The notes under the pieces are model-generated. The model searched no databases. It saw nothing but the letters and a program-made list of their open reading frames with translations, and was not told where the DNA came from. From the NCBI RefSeq assembly GCF_000299895.1, contig NZ_AMRG01000003.1, forward strand, positions 62,001-126,000: a stretch of 64,000 bases of DNA, read 5' to 3'. This DNA is from Idiomarina xiamenensis 10-D-4 (GTDB taxonomy: Bacteria > Pseudomonadota > Gammaproteobacteria > Enterobacterales > Alteromonadaceae). Numbering within the stretch: position 1 is the first letter of the stretch; every line of letters begins with the position of its first letter. A program made the translations under genes and the position numbers. Positions 17,264 through 25,340 of this stretch are shown here, piece after piece.

Positions 17264-17441
17264 CCTAACAAAGCTTCAGTTTACGCCGACGTCAATTAAC
17301 GTCAAAACAACTTCTGCTATAGCATTTCTTCTGTTAAACTGCGCAATAAATAAGCGCTTATCTAACATCAGCCTTTAGCTTGGCTTCAGTTTACCGTGTA
17401 AGCGTCGATAACAATAATAATGTACTTCGCATGGATTCGGC

Positions 17442-19148
17442 ATGGTTGCAGGCATCAGCCTCGCGCGCGAGGATAAGAGTATTTACTTGCAGGCAGAACC
17501 ATCTACCGCGATAGAAAACGTCACGGTAGAGGCGCTGGAGCAACTCTTTACGGCATCGGATTACGCTCGAAGCCGGCGTCGCAGTGCGGCCATTTTCCAT
17601 GACTGTTACAGCGAAATGCAGCGCTATTTTAACAGCACCCCAAAACCCAAAATAGCCTTTAAGTATGTTATCGCTGAAGATTCAGATGCCCGCGTTGAAA
17701 TTAAAGTAGCAGACGACGGCATGTCGGCCGAAGCCCGCTTTTCACAAGGAGAGGGTGGACTTTCACTCAGCAAAAGCCAAGTGCTACAAGCACTGCGCAA
17801 CGCCGGCGTAACCTCCGGTATTCAACGCCCTGCGATAGACCAACTATTAGCACATAGCCAAGGCGAAAATTGCCATGAACCGCTATCGATTGTTATCGCT
17901 AAGGGCAAGCGCCCGATTAATGGTTTAGATGCCCGCTTCAAACCGCTTGTCGATGATGCTCGTAAGCGTGTCCTAAGACCCCAAGAGCGCGAGGGTGGTC
18001 GCGTCGATATGCGCGATTTGGGTAAATTGGTTTCGGTAAACGAAGGCCAAGCCATTCTAGAAAAACTACCACCAACCAAAGGCCAACACGGCTTTACCGT
18101 GAAAGGACAAAAGTTAGAAGCTAGCGATGGCCAAGATCGTGAGCTCAGCGCGGGCAACGGTGTGGTCGTCGATCCAGAAAACAATTTGCGACTATTAGCC
18201 GACCGCGTTGGTATTCCCACCTTTAACGACAACAGTGCCAACGTTGATGAAGTGCTATCGCTGACCAATGTTGACGTGAGCACCGGGCATATTGATTTTA
18301 CCGGCAGTGTCATTGTTAGCGGTAATGTCGCTGAAGGTATGCGAGTTAAGGCTGGTGGCGATATTACCATTGCCGGTTATGTTGATGCTGCCGAATTACA
18401 CGCTGACGGCAGCATAACTGTCAGTAAGGGCGTGATCGGTAAGCAGCTGGATGAGCACGAGAGTATTTTAGCTGAACATGAAGATGACGACAGCGTCGCG
18501 ACGTTGAGCACCAATGTGGTTGCGGCCGGCTCGGTCTGGGTGTCTTATGCTCAATATGCCAAGTTGGTCGGACACAGCGGCGTGATCGTCGATAAACAAA
18601 CCACCCACTGCCATATTGTTAGCCAAGGCACCGTCTGTTTTGGCGGCGAGGGTAAAGCCGCTAAAGGTAAGTTAGTTGGTGGCTTAGTAGAAACGACCTC
18701 CGATTTGTATTGTGGACAAATGGGCGCTCCCGCTGGAGCTAAAACACGTATTCTATTTCTGGTTCCAAATATCGCTAGCCCTGAAGAAATAGAGTTGGGC
18801 TCTCTACGTACCGAGTTGGCTAACATTGTCTCGCATCTGCGCAAGCTATCGGTACTTAGCCACAACATTCAGACAATGGAAGCCAGTGACCGTCAAGTAC
18901 AATTTCGCCGTAAACTGCAACAAGAGTTACCCGCCAGTCAGGCGCGTTTACATGAGGTGCAAGCCCGCATCAAGGAATTGCTGGCTATAGAACCGCCACG
19001 ACCGCAATTAAAGGCCGTTGCGACTAAGCATGCTTATCCCAATGTACAAGCAGAATATCTACAAGAGCGGTTACGCTTGCGTGAAGCTCGTGGACCTACC
19101 GTGCTGTTGTTAGATGGTCGCGAATTGCGCGTTGATAGTTACAGTTAA
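17442..19148 (+). CDS. FapA-family (DUF342) protein
   Basis: A 568-residue protein of the flagellar assembly protein A (DUF342) family. The central beta-helix-like repeats are clear (TGHIDFTGSVIVSGNVAEGMRVKAGGDITIAGYVDAAELHADGSITVSKGVIG and later AAGSVWVSYAQ, SQGTVCFGGEGKAAKG), followed by a coiled-coil region around residues 455-525. No enzyme motif is seen; family members are linked to polar flagella or surface-polymer localisation, but no flagellar gene is near. The start at 17442 is the first in-frame ATG, with weak Shine-Dalgarno support. Confidence 0.8.
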   Translation: MVAGISLAREDKSIYLQAEPSTAIENVTVEALEQLFTASDYARSRRRSAAIFHDCYSEMQRYFNSTPKPKIAFKYVIAEDSDARVEIKVADDGMSAEARFSQGEGGLSLSKSQVLQALRNAGVTSGIQRPAIDQLLAHSQGENCHEPLSIVIAKGKRPINGLDARFKPLVDDARKRVLRPQEREGGRVDMRDLGKLVSVNEGQAILEKLPPTKGQHGFTVKGQKLEASDGQDRELSAGNGVVVDPENNLRLLADRVGIPTFNDNSANVDEVLSLTNVDVSTGHIDFTGSVIVSGNVAEGMRVKAGGDITIAGYVDAAELHADGSITVSKGVIGKQLDEHESILAEHEDDDSVATLSTNVVAAGSVWVSYAQYAKLVGHSGVIVDKQTTHCHIVSQGTVCFGGEGKAAKGKLVGGLVETTSDLYCGQMGAPAGAKTRILFLVPNIASPEEIELGSLRTELANIVSHLRKLSVLSHNIQTMEASDRQVQFRRKLQQELPASQARLHEVQARIKELLAIEPPRPQLKAVATKHAYPNVQAEYLQERLRLREARGPTVLLLDGRELRVDSYS

Positions 19149-19237
19149 TCGCCATCCCATGAGTACGCAAATGTGCTTGGGCTGTGGCGTTTGAACCAGT
19201 ACAATAACGGTTTGCTCCTTGAGTTAACTAGCACCGC

Positions 19238-20239
19238 ATGACTATTGCCGATACCAGCCGCTTATTACAACGCCAACCACAGCAACCCTGGCGCGATCAA
19301 GCCACCTTGGTGGTCAACCCCGCCGACAATGATTTAGCCACCACCGATAACTCAGCTTGGTTGTTGCATGCAGGATTTCAAACATCATGGGCTAATGGAG
19401 TATGCTGCGCACGTTTATCTGAGCATTGGCAACGGCTTCCTTGCAAACAAGTGTTGCTCTATGTGCCCAAAGAAAAAGCGCTGTTAGCTTACTTACTACG
19501 GCAATTGGCAATGCTGGCCGAAGAGCCTACTCGTATCTGGCTTGTCGGCGAAAAACGCAGTGGTATTCAACGCCTGTTGAAACAGCCCCCAACAATCCTA
19601 TCTGACCTGCAAAAAACGGCGGTAGGTAATCATTGTGTATTAGCCAGCGCCAGCTTGCAGCCAAGCCGCTATCCACTCGAACAGGATTGGTTGACACTCA
19701 CTTATGATGGTATTGAACCAGCGCTGACGCTACGCAGCCTGCCAGGCGTGTTCAGCCAAACGGGTGTTGATGCAGCAACTCGGTTGTTACTCCAGCAGTT
19801 GCCGCCGTTACAAGGTAGCGTGCTCGATTTCGCTTGCGGTACAGGCATCATCGGTTGCTTTGCGCAACGCCAAACAGCGGTGACACAAGTCAGTTTTTTG
19901 GATGTCAGCCCACTCGCCATAGCGGCTGCGAGATGTAACGCGAGCGACACCGGCAACAGCAAATTTTATCTCAGCGATGGCCTGCGAGAAGTCGCGCACA
20001 CAGAACGCTTTAACGTTATCGTCAGTAACCCGCCCTTTCACCGTGGCTTAGCTACCGATTACAGTATTGCGGAACAATTTATCAGCGAAAGTCATCAACA
20101 TCTTCATCGAGGCGGCCAATTGTTCATTGTCGCAAACCGCTTTTTGCCTTGGCCAAAACACATTGAACAACACTTTGGTCACTGTGAAACCCTCGCCGCT
20201 GACAGCCGCTTTGCTGTATATCGCGGTATTCGTCGTTAA
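19238..20239 (+). CDS. rsmC: 16S rRNA (guanine-1207-N2)-methyltransferase RsmC
   Basis: A 333-residue protein with two tandem methyltransferase-like domains, as in RsmC: a degenerate N-terminal half and a catalytic C-terminal half with the SAM motif VLDFACGTGIIGC and the NPPFH motif typical of N2-guanine methyltransferases. It methylates G1207 of 16S rRNA in the 30S subunit. The gene stands alone between fapA and the sensor-kinase gene. Confidence 0.9.
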   Translation: MTIADTSRLLQRQPQQPWRDQATLVVNPADNDLATTDNSAWLLHAGFQTSWANGVCCARLSEHWQRLPCKQVLLYVPKEKALLAYLLRQLAMLAEEPTRIWLVGEKRSGIQRLLKQPPTILSDLQKTAVGNHCVLASASLQPSRYPLEQDWLTLTYDGIEPALTLRSLPGVFSQTGVDAATRLLLQQLPPLQGSVLDFACGTGIIGCFAQRQTAVTQVSFLDVSPLAIAAARCNASDTGNSKFYLSDGLREVAHTERFNVIVSNPPFHRGLATDYSIAEQFISESHQHLHRGGQLFIVANRFLPWPKHIEQHFGHCETLAADSRFAVYRGIRR

Positions 20240-20364
20240 TGTTGGGGGATTCAGCTATTATAAATGGCGTACAGCGATGTTTTTGAGATTATCTTACACT
20301 GACATCATTAAGCAGTGGATCAGTCGTCAAGCGGCTACTCACCAGTAAAAGGATCGATGACTCG

Positions 20365-21981
20365 GTGATTCAATTCAGTTCGATTAAGCGAAGCTTGTTA
20401 ATTATTGTAGTTTTAGTCACTGCAATCGCGCTGTTGGTAGCTTTTTCCGTTAACATCGTCAACCAAGCCGACAATTACCGCCAATCTCTGTTAGAACGTT
20501 CACAAGCCTATGCCGAGCTGAGTGCTTTTAACGCGTTATCGACTATCGTATTCGATGACAGTGAGACCGAAAGCCAGCGCTTGCAAGCACTACGTAGTAG
20601 CCGTTTTATTGAATACGTGCATGTCTATCGTTACGACGATGTATCGGGTGAGCTAACGTTTTTTGCCAGTTACAACAAACGTGGACTCACACCGATTCCG
20701 GCTAAGTTCTCACAAGTAGAAGCGCTGCAAACGCCAAAGGTCAGCGATAGTTATATCGAAATATCCGAGCCTATTTTACTGGACAGCAATGTCGTCGGTT
20801 ATATTTATTTACGCGGTTCCTTGGATGAACTGAATTCCTTTATGACGCGCTCGGTATTGCTGTCGCTGGCCGTTTTTGTGTTGACCCTCATTTGTAGTGC
20901 ATTGCTAACCATTCAGCTACTCAAAAATATTACCCGCCCAATCGACGATGTGGTATCGGTGATCCAGCAAATCGCGCGTGACAAAGATTACTCCTTACGT
21001 CTACCGCAATCGAATTTGCGCGAACTCGATAGCATCAGTCATGCGGTAAATACTATGCTGGGTCGTATTCAGAAGCATATTAGCCGACAAAAACAAGCTG
21101 AGCATGAAGCCAGTACACTCAACGCCGAATTGGAAAAACAAGTTAGCGAGCGTACGCAAGCGCTGAAAGAAGCGAACCAAGAGTTATTAAAGACACTGGA
21201 ACAACTACATCAGTATCAAAGCCAGTTAGTCGAGTCGGAAAAAATGGCATCGTTAGGCGACATGGTGGCGGGTATTGCGCACGAGGTTAATACCCCAATT
21301 GGCTTGTCGGTGACGGCTTCAACCCTATTGCAGGACAAGCTGCAAGTGATGCAGCAGAAATTTGATAACAAACAAGTATCAACCAGCGACTTTACGCGCT
21401 TTTTAAGTGATAGCGAACAAAATCTCGATATCATTTATCGCAATTTGCAGCGCGCCGCCGAGCTGATAACCAGCTTTAAACAAGTCGCGGTAGACCAAAC
21501 CTCCGAAATTGACCGTGAAATTCCGGTACGGCAGTTTATGGATGATGTATTGTTGTCAATGAAACCTAAATTGCGCGATCCAGAACAGTTTCCAATCAAT
21601 GTACATTGCGATGAGAGTTTAGTCGTGGTGACCAAACCCGGCCCGCTAAACCAAGTGTTGATGAATTTGATACAAAACTCGATGTTGCATGGCTTTGAAG
21701 GAAAGCATACTGGAACTATCGATATTTCCTACTGCCTTACCGATAGTAACGAATTAGAAATTACTTATCGTGATGATGGTTGTGGCGTACCTATTGATAT
21801 TCGACGTCGTATTTTTGATCCCTTTGTCACGACTAAACGCGGTGCTGGCGGCAGCGGTCTGGGTATGCACTTGGTTTATAACTTGGTGACTCAAGTGTTG
21901 AACGGCAGCATTCACTTTTTTAGTGAAGAACATTATGGTGTAGAATTTGTAATTCGTTTTCCTGTAAAAATTAAAACTTAG
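20365..21981 (+). CDS. Membrane sensor histidine kinase
   Basis: A 538-residue kinase read from a GTG start, with AAAGGA 12 bases upstream. Order: membrane helix about 10-30, periplasmic sensor about 31-160 (PAS/CHASE-like, unassigned ligand), second helix about 161-185, HAMP about 186-240, coiled coil 240-292, dimerisation helix with phospho-acceptor His306 (GDMVAGIAHEVNTP), then the ATPase domain with NQVLMNLIQNS, DDGCGVP and GAGGSGLGMHLV. There is no receiver or Hpt domain. No response regulator is adjacent in the same transcript; arcA follows after 195 bases but has its own upstream region. Confidence 0.9.
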   Translation: MIQFSSIKRSLLIIVVLVTAIALLVAFSVNIVNQADNYRQSLLERSQAYAELSAFNALSTIVFDDSETESQRLQALRSSRFIEYVHVYRYDDVSGELTFFASYNKRGLTPIPAKFSQVEALQTPKVSDSYIEISEPILLDSNVVGYIYLRGSLDELNSFMTRSVLLSLAVFVLTLICSALLTIQLLKNITRPIDDVVSVIQQIARDKDYSLRLPQSNLRELDSISHAVNTMLGRIQKHISRQKQAEHEASTLNAELEKQVSERTQALKEANQELLKTLEQLHQYQSQLVESEKMASLGDMVAGIAHEVNTPIGLSVTASTLLQDKLQVMQQKFDNKQVSTSDFTRFLSDSEQNLDIIYRNLQRAAELITSFKQVAVDQTSEIDREIPVRQFMDDVLLSMKPKLRDPEQFPINVHCDESLVVVTKPGPLNQVLMNLIQNSMLHGFEGKHTGTIDISYCLTDSNELEITYRDDGCGVPIDIRRRIFDPFVTTKRGAGGSGLGMHLVYNLVTQVLNGSIHFFSEEHYGVEFVIRFPVKIKT

Positions 21982-22032
21982 GCCTTTAAAAGATGCTAAA
22001 TCGTCACCATTTACGCCCTAAGTTGAAAATTT

Positions 22033-22060
22033 AGCGCGCTTACCGACTCAAAAGCGCGCT
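22033..22060 (+). terminator. Possible terminator hairpin between kinase gene and arcA
   Basis: Arms agcgcgctt and aagcgcgct form a GC-rich hairpin about 50 bases after the kinase stop, followed only by a short T stretch. A second inverted repeat (aacgttg/caacgtt, 22063-22086) follows. This is likely to separate the kinase transcript from arcA, but the weak T tract lowers confidence. Confidence 0.4.
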
Positions 22061-22176
22061 TTAACGTTGTCTCTATTGCCAACGTTGGTACAAAAGTTAT
22101 AGTCTACTGATTGCCGTAATAATGTTGTAAAATGACGTTGTTATGAGATTTTCATTCGCGCTACTGGATAATTGAT

Positions 22177-22899
22177 ATGACTGCCAAATTATTAATCGTG
22201 GAAGATGAGGTCGTAACTCGTCAAACCCTAACTCGCTTATTCCAACAGGAAGGCTATGAGGTCTATGACGCGGCCGATGGTTTGCAGATGGAAAATATCA
22301 TGCAGCAGCAACCGGTTGACTTAGTCATCATGGATGTCAACTTACCCGGTAAAAATGGCCTTGAATTGGCAGAGTCGTTGCGCGAACGAGACAACATTGG
22401 CTTGGTGTTTTTGACTGGCCGTGATAGCGAAGATGATCGCCTATTGGCTTTAGAGTTAGGCGCCGATGACTATCTCAGCAAACCTTACAACCCGAAAGAA
22501 TTAACCATTCGCGTACGTAACCTGTACCGTCGCATCGAAGCGAGCAAAACGCCACAAGCGTTGGCCACCGGTAGTCAGCAGTTCCATTTCTCGGGCTGGC
22601 GCTTAGACGGCGATAGCCGCTGCCTATTCTCGCCAGACGGACAAATGTTCCGACTACCAAAAAGTGAATACCGCGCGTTGGAGTTATTTTTATCTAACCC
22701 AGGTCGCATCTTGGACCGCGAGACATTAGTGAAGCGCATGTTAGATCGCGAATTGCGTCCAAATGACCGTACTGTGGATGTAGCAATTCGTCGTATTCGC
22801 CGGCATTTTGAGTCACACCCGCAAACGCCTAATTTAATTACCACGATTCACGGCGAAGGTTATCGCTTTGTCGGCGACGTAAACGTCGAGCAAAACTAA
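22177..22899 (+). CDS. arcA: Aerobic respiration control response regulator ArcA
   Basis: A 240-residue OmpR-type regulator that follows E. coli ArcA almost block by block: KLLIVEDEVVTRQTL, IMDVNLPGKNGLELA with phospho-acceptor Asp53, FLTGRDSEDD, LGADDYLSKPYNPKELTIRVRNL with Lys102, and the winged-helix end NDRTVDVAIRRIRRHFES and TTIHGEGYRFVGD. ArcA-P represses aerobic metabolism genes under low oxygen; acnB, mdh, aceEF-lpd and etf here are of the kind it controls in relatives. No full ArcB is present in the window; an Hpt protein is encoded convergently just downstream. Confidence 0.95.
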   Translation: MTAKLLIVEDEVVTRQTLTRLFQQEGYEVYDAADGLQMENIMQQQPVDLVIMDVNLPGKNGLELAESLRERDNIGLVFLTGRDSEDDRLLALELGADDYLSKPYNPKELTIRVRNLYRRIEASKTPQALATGSQQFHFSGWRLDGDSRCLFSPDGQMFRLPKSEYRALELFLSNPGRILDRETLVKRMLDRELRPNDRTVDVAIRRIRRHFESHPQTPNLITTIHGEGYRFVGDVNVEQN

Positions 22900-22923
22900 A
22901 CCGAAACGAGCGCTATTATTGAT

Positions 22924-22955
22924 AAACAGGGTTGAGCGTTGCTCAGCCCTGTTTT
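22924..22955. terminator. Bidirectional terminator between arcA and the Hpt gene
   Basis: Arms aaacagggttgag and ctcagccctgtttt, with a five-base loop, form a long hairpin (one G-U type mismatch) 25 bases after arcA. A short T run follows on the plus strand and a weaker one on the minus strand. The last codons and stop of the convergent Hpt gene lie inside the stem. Confidence 0.65.
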
Positions 22956-23287
22956 GCTATCCACTGTTTTAAAATGGCTAAATGTTCTGGTACTTTTTGC
23001 GGCCATTGCTGTAATAGCTCGTAAGCCTCTGGCCACTGCCACTCGGCTTTTTCCAGATGCTTCATATCGTCCATTAGCACTAATAATCCCAACGAACTGC
23101 AAGCGCCTTTCACCTTATGCGCTTGCCGGCGCAATCCTTCTTCATTTTGCGCATTCAATTCACCGGCCATTAAATTGACATACTCGCCGATAACTTTTTC
23201 GAAAGTCACAACCGTTTGTTGTAAGCCTTCACTACCCAGCGCATCCAGATATTGTTGCAATAATTCGGTATCTAATACGTCACTCAT
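22943..23287 (-). CDS. Stand-alone histidine phosphotransfer (Hpt) protein, HptA-like
   Basis: A 114-residue four-helix Hpt protein. The phospho-acceptor is His57 in the pattern RRQAHKVKGACSSLG. It has no kinase or receiver part, so it must relay phosphate between a hybrid kinase and a response regulator. Shewanella splits the ArcB function into the ArcS kinase and the HptA protein that phosphorylates ArcA; the position next to arcA suggests the same role here. The gene is convergent with arcA and its end overlaps the shared terminator hairpin. Confidence 0.8.
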   Translation of the reverse strand: MSDVLDTELLQQYLDALGSEGLQQTVVTFEKVIGEYVNLMAGELNAQNEEGLRRQAHKVKGACSSLGLLVLMDDMKHLEKAEWQWPEAYELLQQWPQKVPEHLAILKQWIAKQG

Positions 23288-23446
23288 GAACCACTCCGCC
23301 AGATTTTGCGTAATGACTTAGCTTACCGAGGTCGACCAGAAAGTAAAAGTGTTACGTCATCAGGCCAACCAAACACTTGAATCTGAGTCATGATATTTTT
23401 GTCTAAAAAACTATCATCCTTGGTAAAAATTTTATCGTATTTACGG

Positions 23447-23452
23447 TATAAT
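23447..23452 (+). promoter_or_regulatory. Candidate -10 element for folE2
   Basis: A consensus TATAAT lies about 80 bases before the folE2 start in an A/T-rich stretch. No good -35 hexamer stands at the normal 16-18 base distance, so this is a tentative call that might need an activator. Confidence 0.35.
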
Positions 23453-23485
23453 GGCCGACTTTATTTAGCCAGTTGCTAGCTTTTT

Positions 23486-23501
23486 GTTAGCGCTCGCTAA
23501 C
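23486..23501. promoter_or_regulatory. Perfect inverted repeat in the folE2 leader
   Basis: Arms gttagcg and cgctaac, separated by two bases, sit about 32 bases upstream of the folE2 start and downstream of the candidate -10. It could be an operator or an mRNA hairpin. folE2 is often under Zur control, but this repeat does not look like the A/T-rich Zur box I know. Confidence 0.4.
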
Positions 23502-23532
23502 ACGTTATTACATGGTTCGGAGCAGTAAGCGA

Positions 23533-24459
23533 ATGCCGACAACAATGCCAGATGTAGCCAATACCAGCCAAGCTCAAACGGAAGGAACCTTAGACTGGGT
23601 AGGTATGAGCAATATTGAAGTACCCTTGGTGGTAGCCGCCTCGGAAGTACCAGAACAGACCGTCAGCGCGAAAGTGGAGACTTTCGTTAACTTGCCTGAC
23701 CCTAAAGCAAAAGGCATTCATATGTCGCGCTTGTATCTGCTGCTGGACCAACTGTCGACAGAGGGTGAGTTAAGTCATGCCAGCTTAAAGCAATTGCTGA
23801 ATGATTTTATTACCAGTCATCAAGGTTTAAGCGATCAAGCGTTTGTGAAGTTCTCTTTCGACTATTTATTACGTCGCAAATCGTTGATCAGCAAAAAGCA
23901 AGGTTGGAAAGCCTATCCAGTCACGCTGACTGGTCGCTATAACAACGGTCAACTATCGCTAGAGCTAGGCGTGAATGTTCCTTACTCGTCGACCTGCCCT
24001 TGTTCTGCAGCACTAGCCCGTCAATTGATTCAAGAGGCTTTCAGCGAGCGCTTTGCTAATCAAGCGCAAATCGATGCCAGCACCGTGCATGAATGGTTGG
24101 GTAGCACAGACGGTATCGTTGCCACGCCGCACAGCCAGCGCTCGGTGGCGGAGTTGAAAGTTGCCTTAAGTGAAGAGCTGACAGAATTCCCCATCGTGGC
24201 CTTAATCGACTTGGTTGAAAACGCCCTGAAAACCCCCGTACAAGCGGCGGTTAAACGTGAAGACGAGCAGGAATTTGCGCGCTTAAATGGGCAAAATTTG
24301 ATGTTCTGCGAAGACGCATCACGACGCTTGAAGTATGCCTTATCGCAGCAACCACAGTTTACCGACTTTTGGGTTCGCGTGAACCATTACGAATCGCTAC
24401 ACGCACACGATGCGGTAAGCATCGCTACCAAGGGCGTCGAGGGTGGTTTTAAAGCTTAA
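23533..24459 (+). CDS. folE2: GTP cyclohydrolase FolE2 (type IB)
   Basis: A 308-residue GTP cyclohydrolase of the FolE2 family, which makes dihydroneopterin triphosphate from GTP for folate (and queuosine) synthesis and works with metals other than zinc. [13 protein letters not shown] near the N terminus and the conserved cysteine region [17 protein letters not shown] identify the family. The start is the ATG at 23533 with GGAG about ten bases upstream; the frame-open ATG at 23512 lacks a site. A strong terminator follows. Confidence 0.93.
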   Translation: MPTTMPDVANTSQAQTEGTLDWVGMSNIEVPLVVAASEVPEQTVSAKVETFVNLPDPKAKGIHMSRLYLLLDQLSTEGELSHASLKQLLNDFITSHQGLSDQAFVKFSFDYLLRRKSLISKKQGWKAYPVTLTGRYNNGQLSLELGVNVPYSSTCPCSAALARQLIQEAFSERFANQAQIDASTVHEWLGSTDGIVATPHSQRSVAELKVALSEELTEFPIVALIDLVENALKTPVQAAVKREDEQEFARLNGQNLMFCEDASRRLKYALSQQPQFTDFWVRVNHYESLHAHDAVSIATKGVEGGFKA

Positions 24460-24488
24460 CCGCTGTAACATCCGCTATTAATTACATT

Positions 24489-24521
24489 ACGCCGCTAGCA
24501 CATGCTCGCGGCGTTTTTTTT
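24489..24521 (+). terminator. Intrinsic terminator after folE2
   Basis: Arms acgccgc and gcggcgt with a 12-base loop are followed at once by eight T residues, about 30 bases after the folE2 stop. This is a clear plus-strand terminator. Confidence 0.85.
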
Positions 24522-24623
24522 GGCACAGTTCCTGCTTAATCATAGGGAGTATCGCTTAGCGTCAAAAACCCGTTCACAACGGCTTGGCGCGCTACGCGCA
24601 TTGTTCATGTTGATGAGGTGGTT

Positions 24624-25271
24624 ATGGAACTGTTACTGATTCTATTCATTTTGGTGCTGATTGGCGTCGCCGTGATGGCAAGCCGATTATCGGAGACTTA
24701 TACGCCGTTTCCTTATAAACGTAAGAATCTGACCCTATGCAGTGCTGCCGAAGGCCAGTTTCTAACCCTGTTAGAAAAAGCTGTTGGCGACGACTATCGC
24801 ATCTTTAGTAAAGTTCGTTTAAGCGATGTAGTGACCATTCGTACAGGTTTATCTCGCACCGCTGCAAAAGATGCCAATCAAAAAGCCAGCCAACGTGTCA
24901 TCGATTTTGTACTTTGCGATAAGCAAGATATGACCATTAAAGCCGCAATTGAATTGGAGCCGGTCGCCACTCAAACAAAACAAGCACAACGCAACTGGTT
25001 CTTAAAGAATGCGTTAGCGGCGGCTGGCTTACCGTTTTTGCGCTTTAAAGCTCAGCCCGGCTATCGGGTAGCCGACTTGCGCGACTATATTAATGGCAAA
25101 ATTATGCAGGCTGAACATATTCGCGCCGCGGTGCCGCGCCCGAAAAAGGTTAAAGGTGAACAGCCCGCTTTTAGCGAAGAACTCAGCAGTGCACGGAACG
25201 AGCAATTGTCGAATAGCCTGCCAGCAAGCCGCCAATTGAGCCAAAAAACTCGGCAAAGCGCTGCCGCTTAA
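24624..25271 (+). CDS. Membrane-anchored DUF2726 protein
   Basis: A 215-residue protein with one N-terminal membrane helix (LLLILFILVLIGVAVMA) and a DUF2726 domain at about residues 35-160: FLTLLEKAVGDDYRIFSKVRLSDVV, then RVIDFVLCDKQDMTIKAAIELE and ALAAAGLPFLRFKAQPGY. DUF2726 is suspected to have a restriction-endonuclease-like fold, the acidic residues in IDFVLCD and IELE being the candidate metal ligands; activity is not proven. The C-terminal 50 residues are low complexity. The start is the ATG at 24624, with GAGG seven bases upstream. Confidence 0.75.
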   Translation: MELLLILFILVLIGVAVMASRLSETYTPFPYKRKNLTLCSAAEGQFLTLLEKAVGDDYRIFSKVRLSDVVTIRTGLSRTAAKDANQKASQRVIDFVLCDKQDMTIKAAIELEPVATQTKQAQRNWFLKNALAAAGLPFLRFKAQPGYRVADLRDYINGKIMQAEHIRAAVPRPKKVKGEQPAFSEELSSARNEQLSNSLPASRQLSQKTRQSAAA

Positions 25272-25306
25272 TTAACTCCAGCTACCGTTTGCTGGCTTTA
25301 TGTTAA

Positions 25307-25337
25307 GCTGGGTGTATGCTTATTAAATACACCCAGC
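25307..25337. repeat. 11-bp perfect hairpin directly before the CobD/AmpE-family start
   Basis: Arms gctgggtgtat and atacacccagc with a nine-base loop end three bases before the ATG at 25341. No T run follows, so it is not a simple terminator of the DUF2726 gene; it occupies the place where a ribosome-binding site should be. Confidence 0.6.
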
Positions 25338-25340
25338 CCT

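Noticed and set aside
17822-18370. Open frame of 182 codons on the minus strand opposite the FapA-family gene
   Set aside because: Antisense to the beta-repeat part of the FapA-family gene; the Ser/Thr/Leu-rich translation reflects the repeats on the other strand.
23290-23532. Zur-binding site upstream of folE2
   Set aside because: I looked for the A/T-rich Zur palindrome because folE2 is often zinc-regulated, but none is clear; the only palindrome is GC-containing and of another type.
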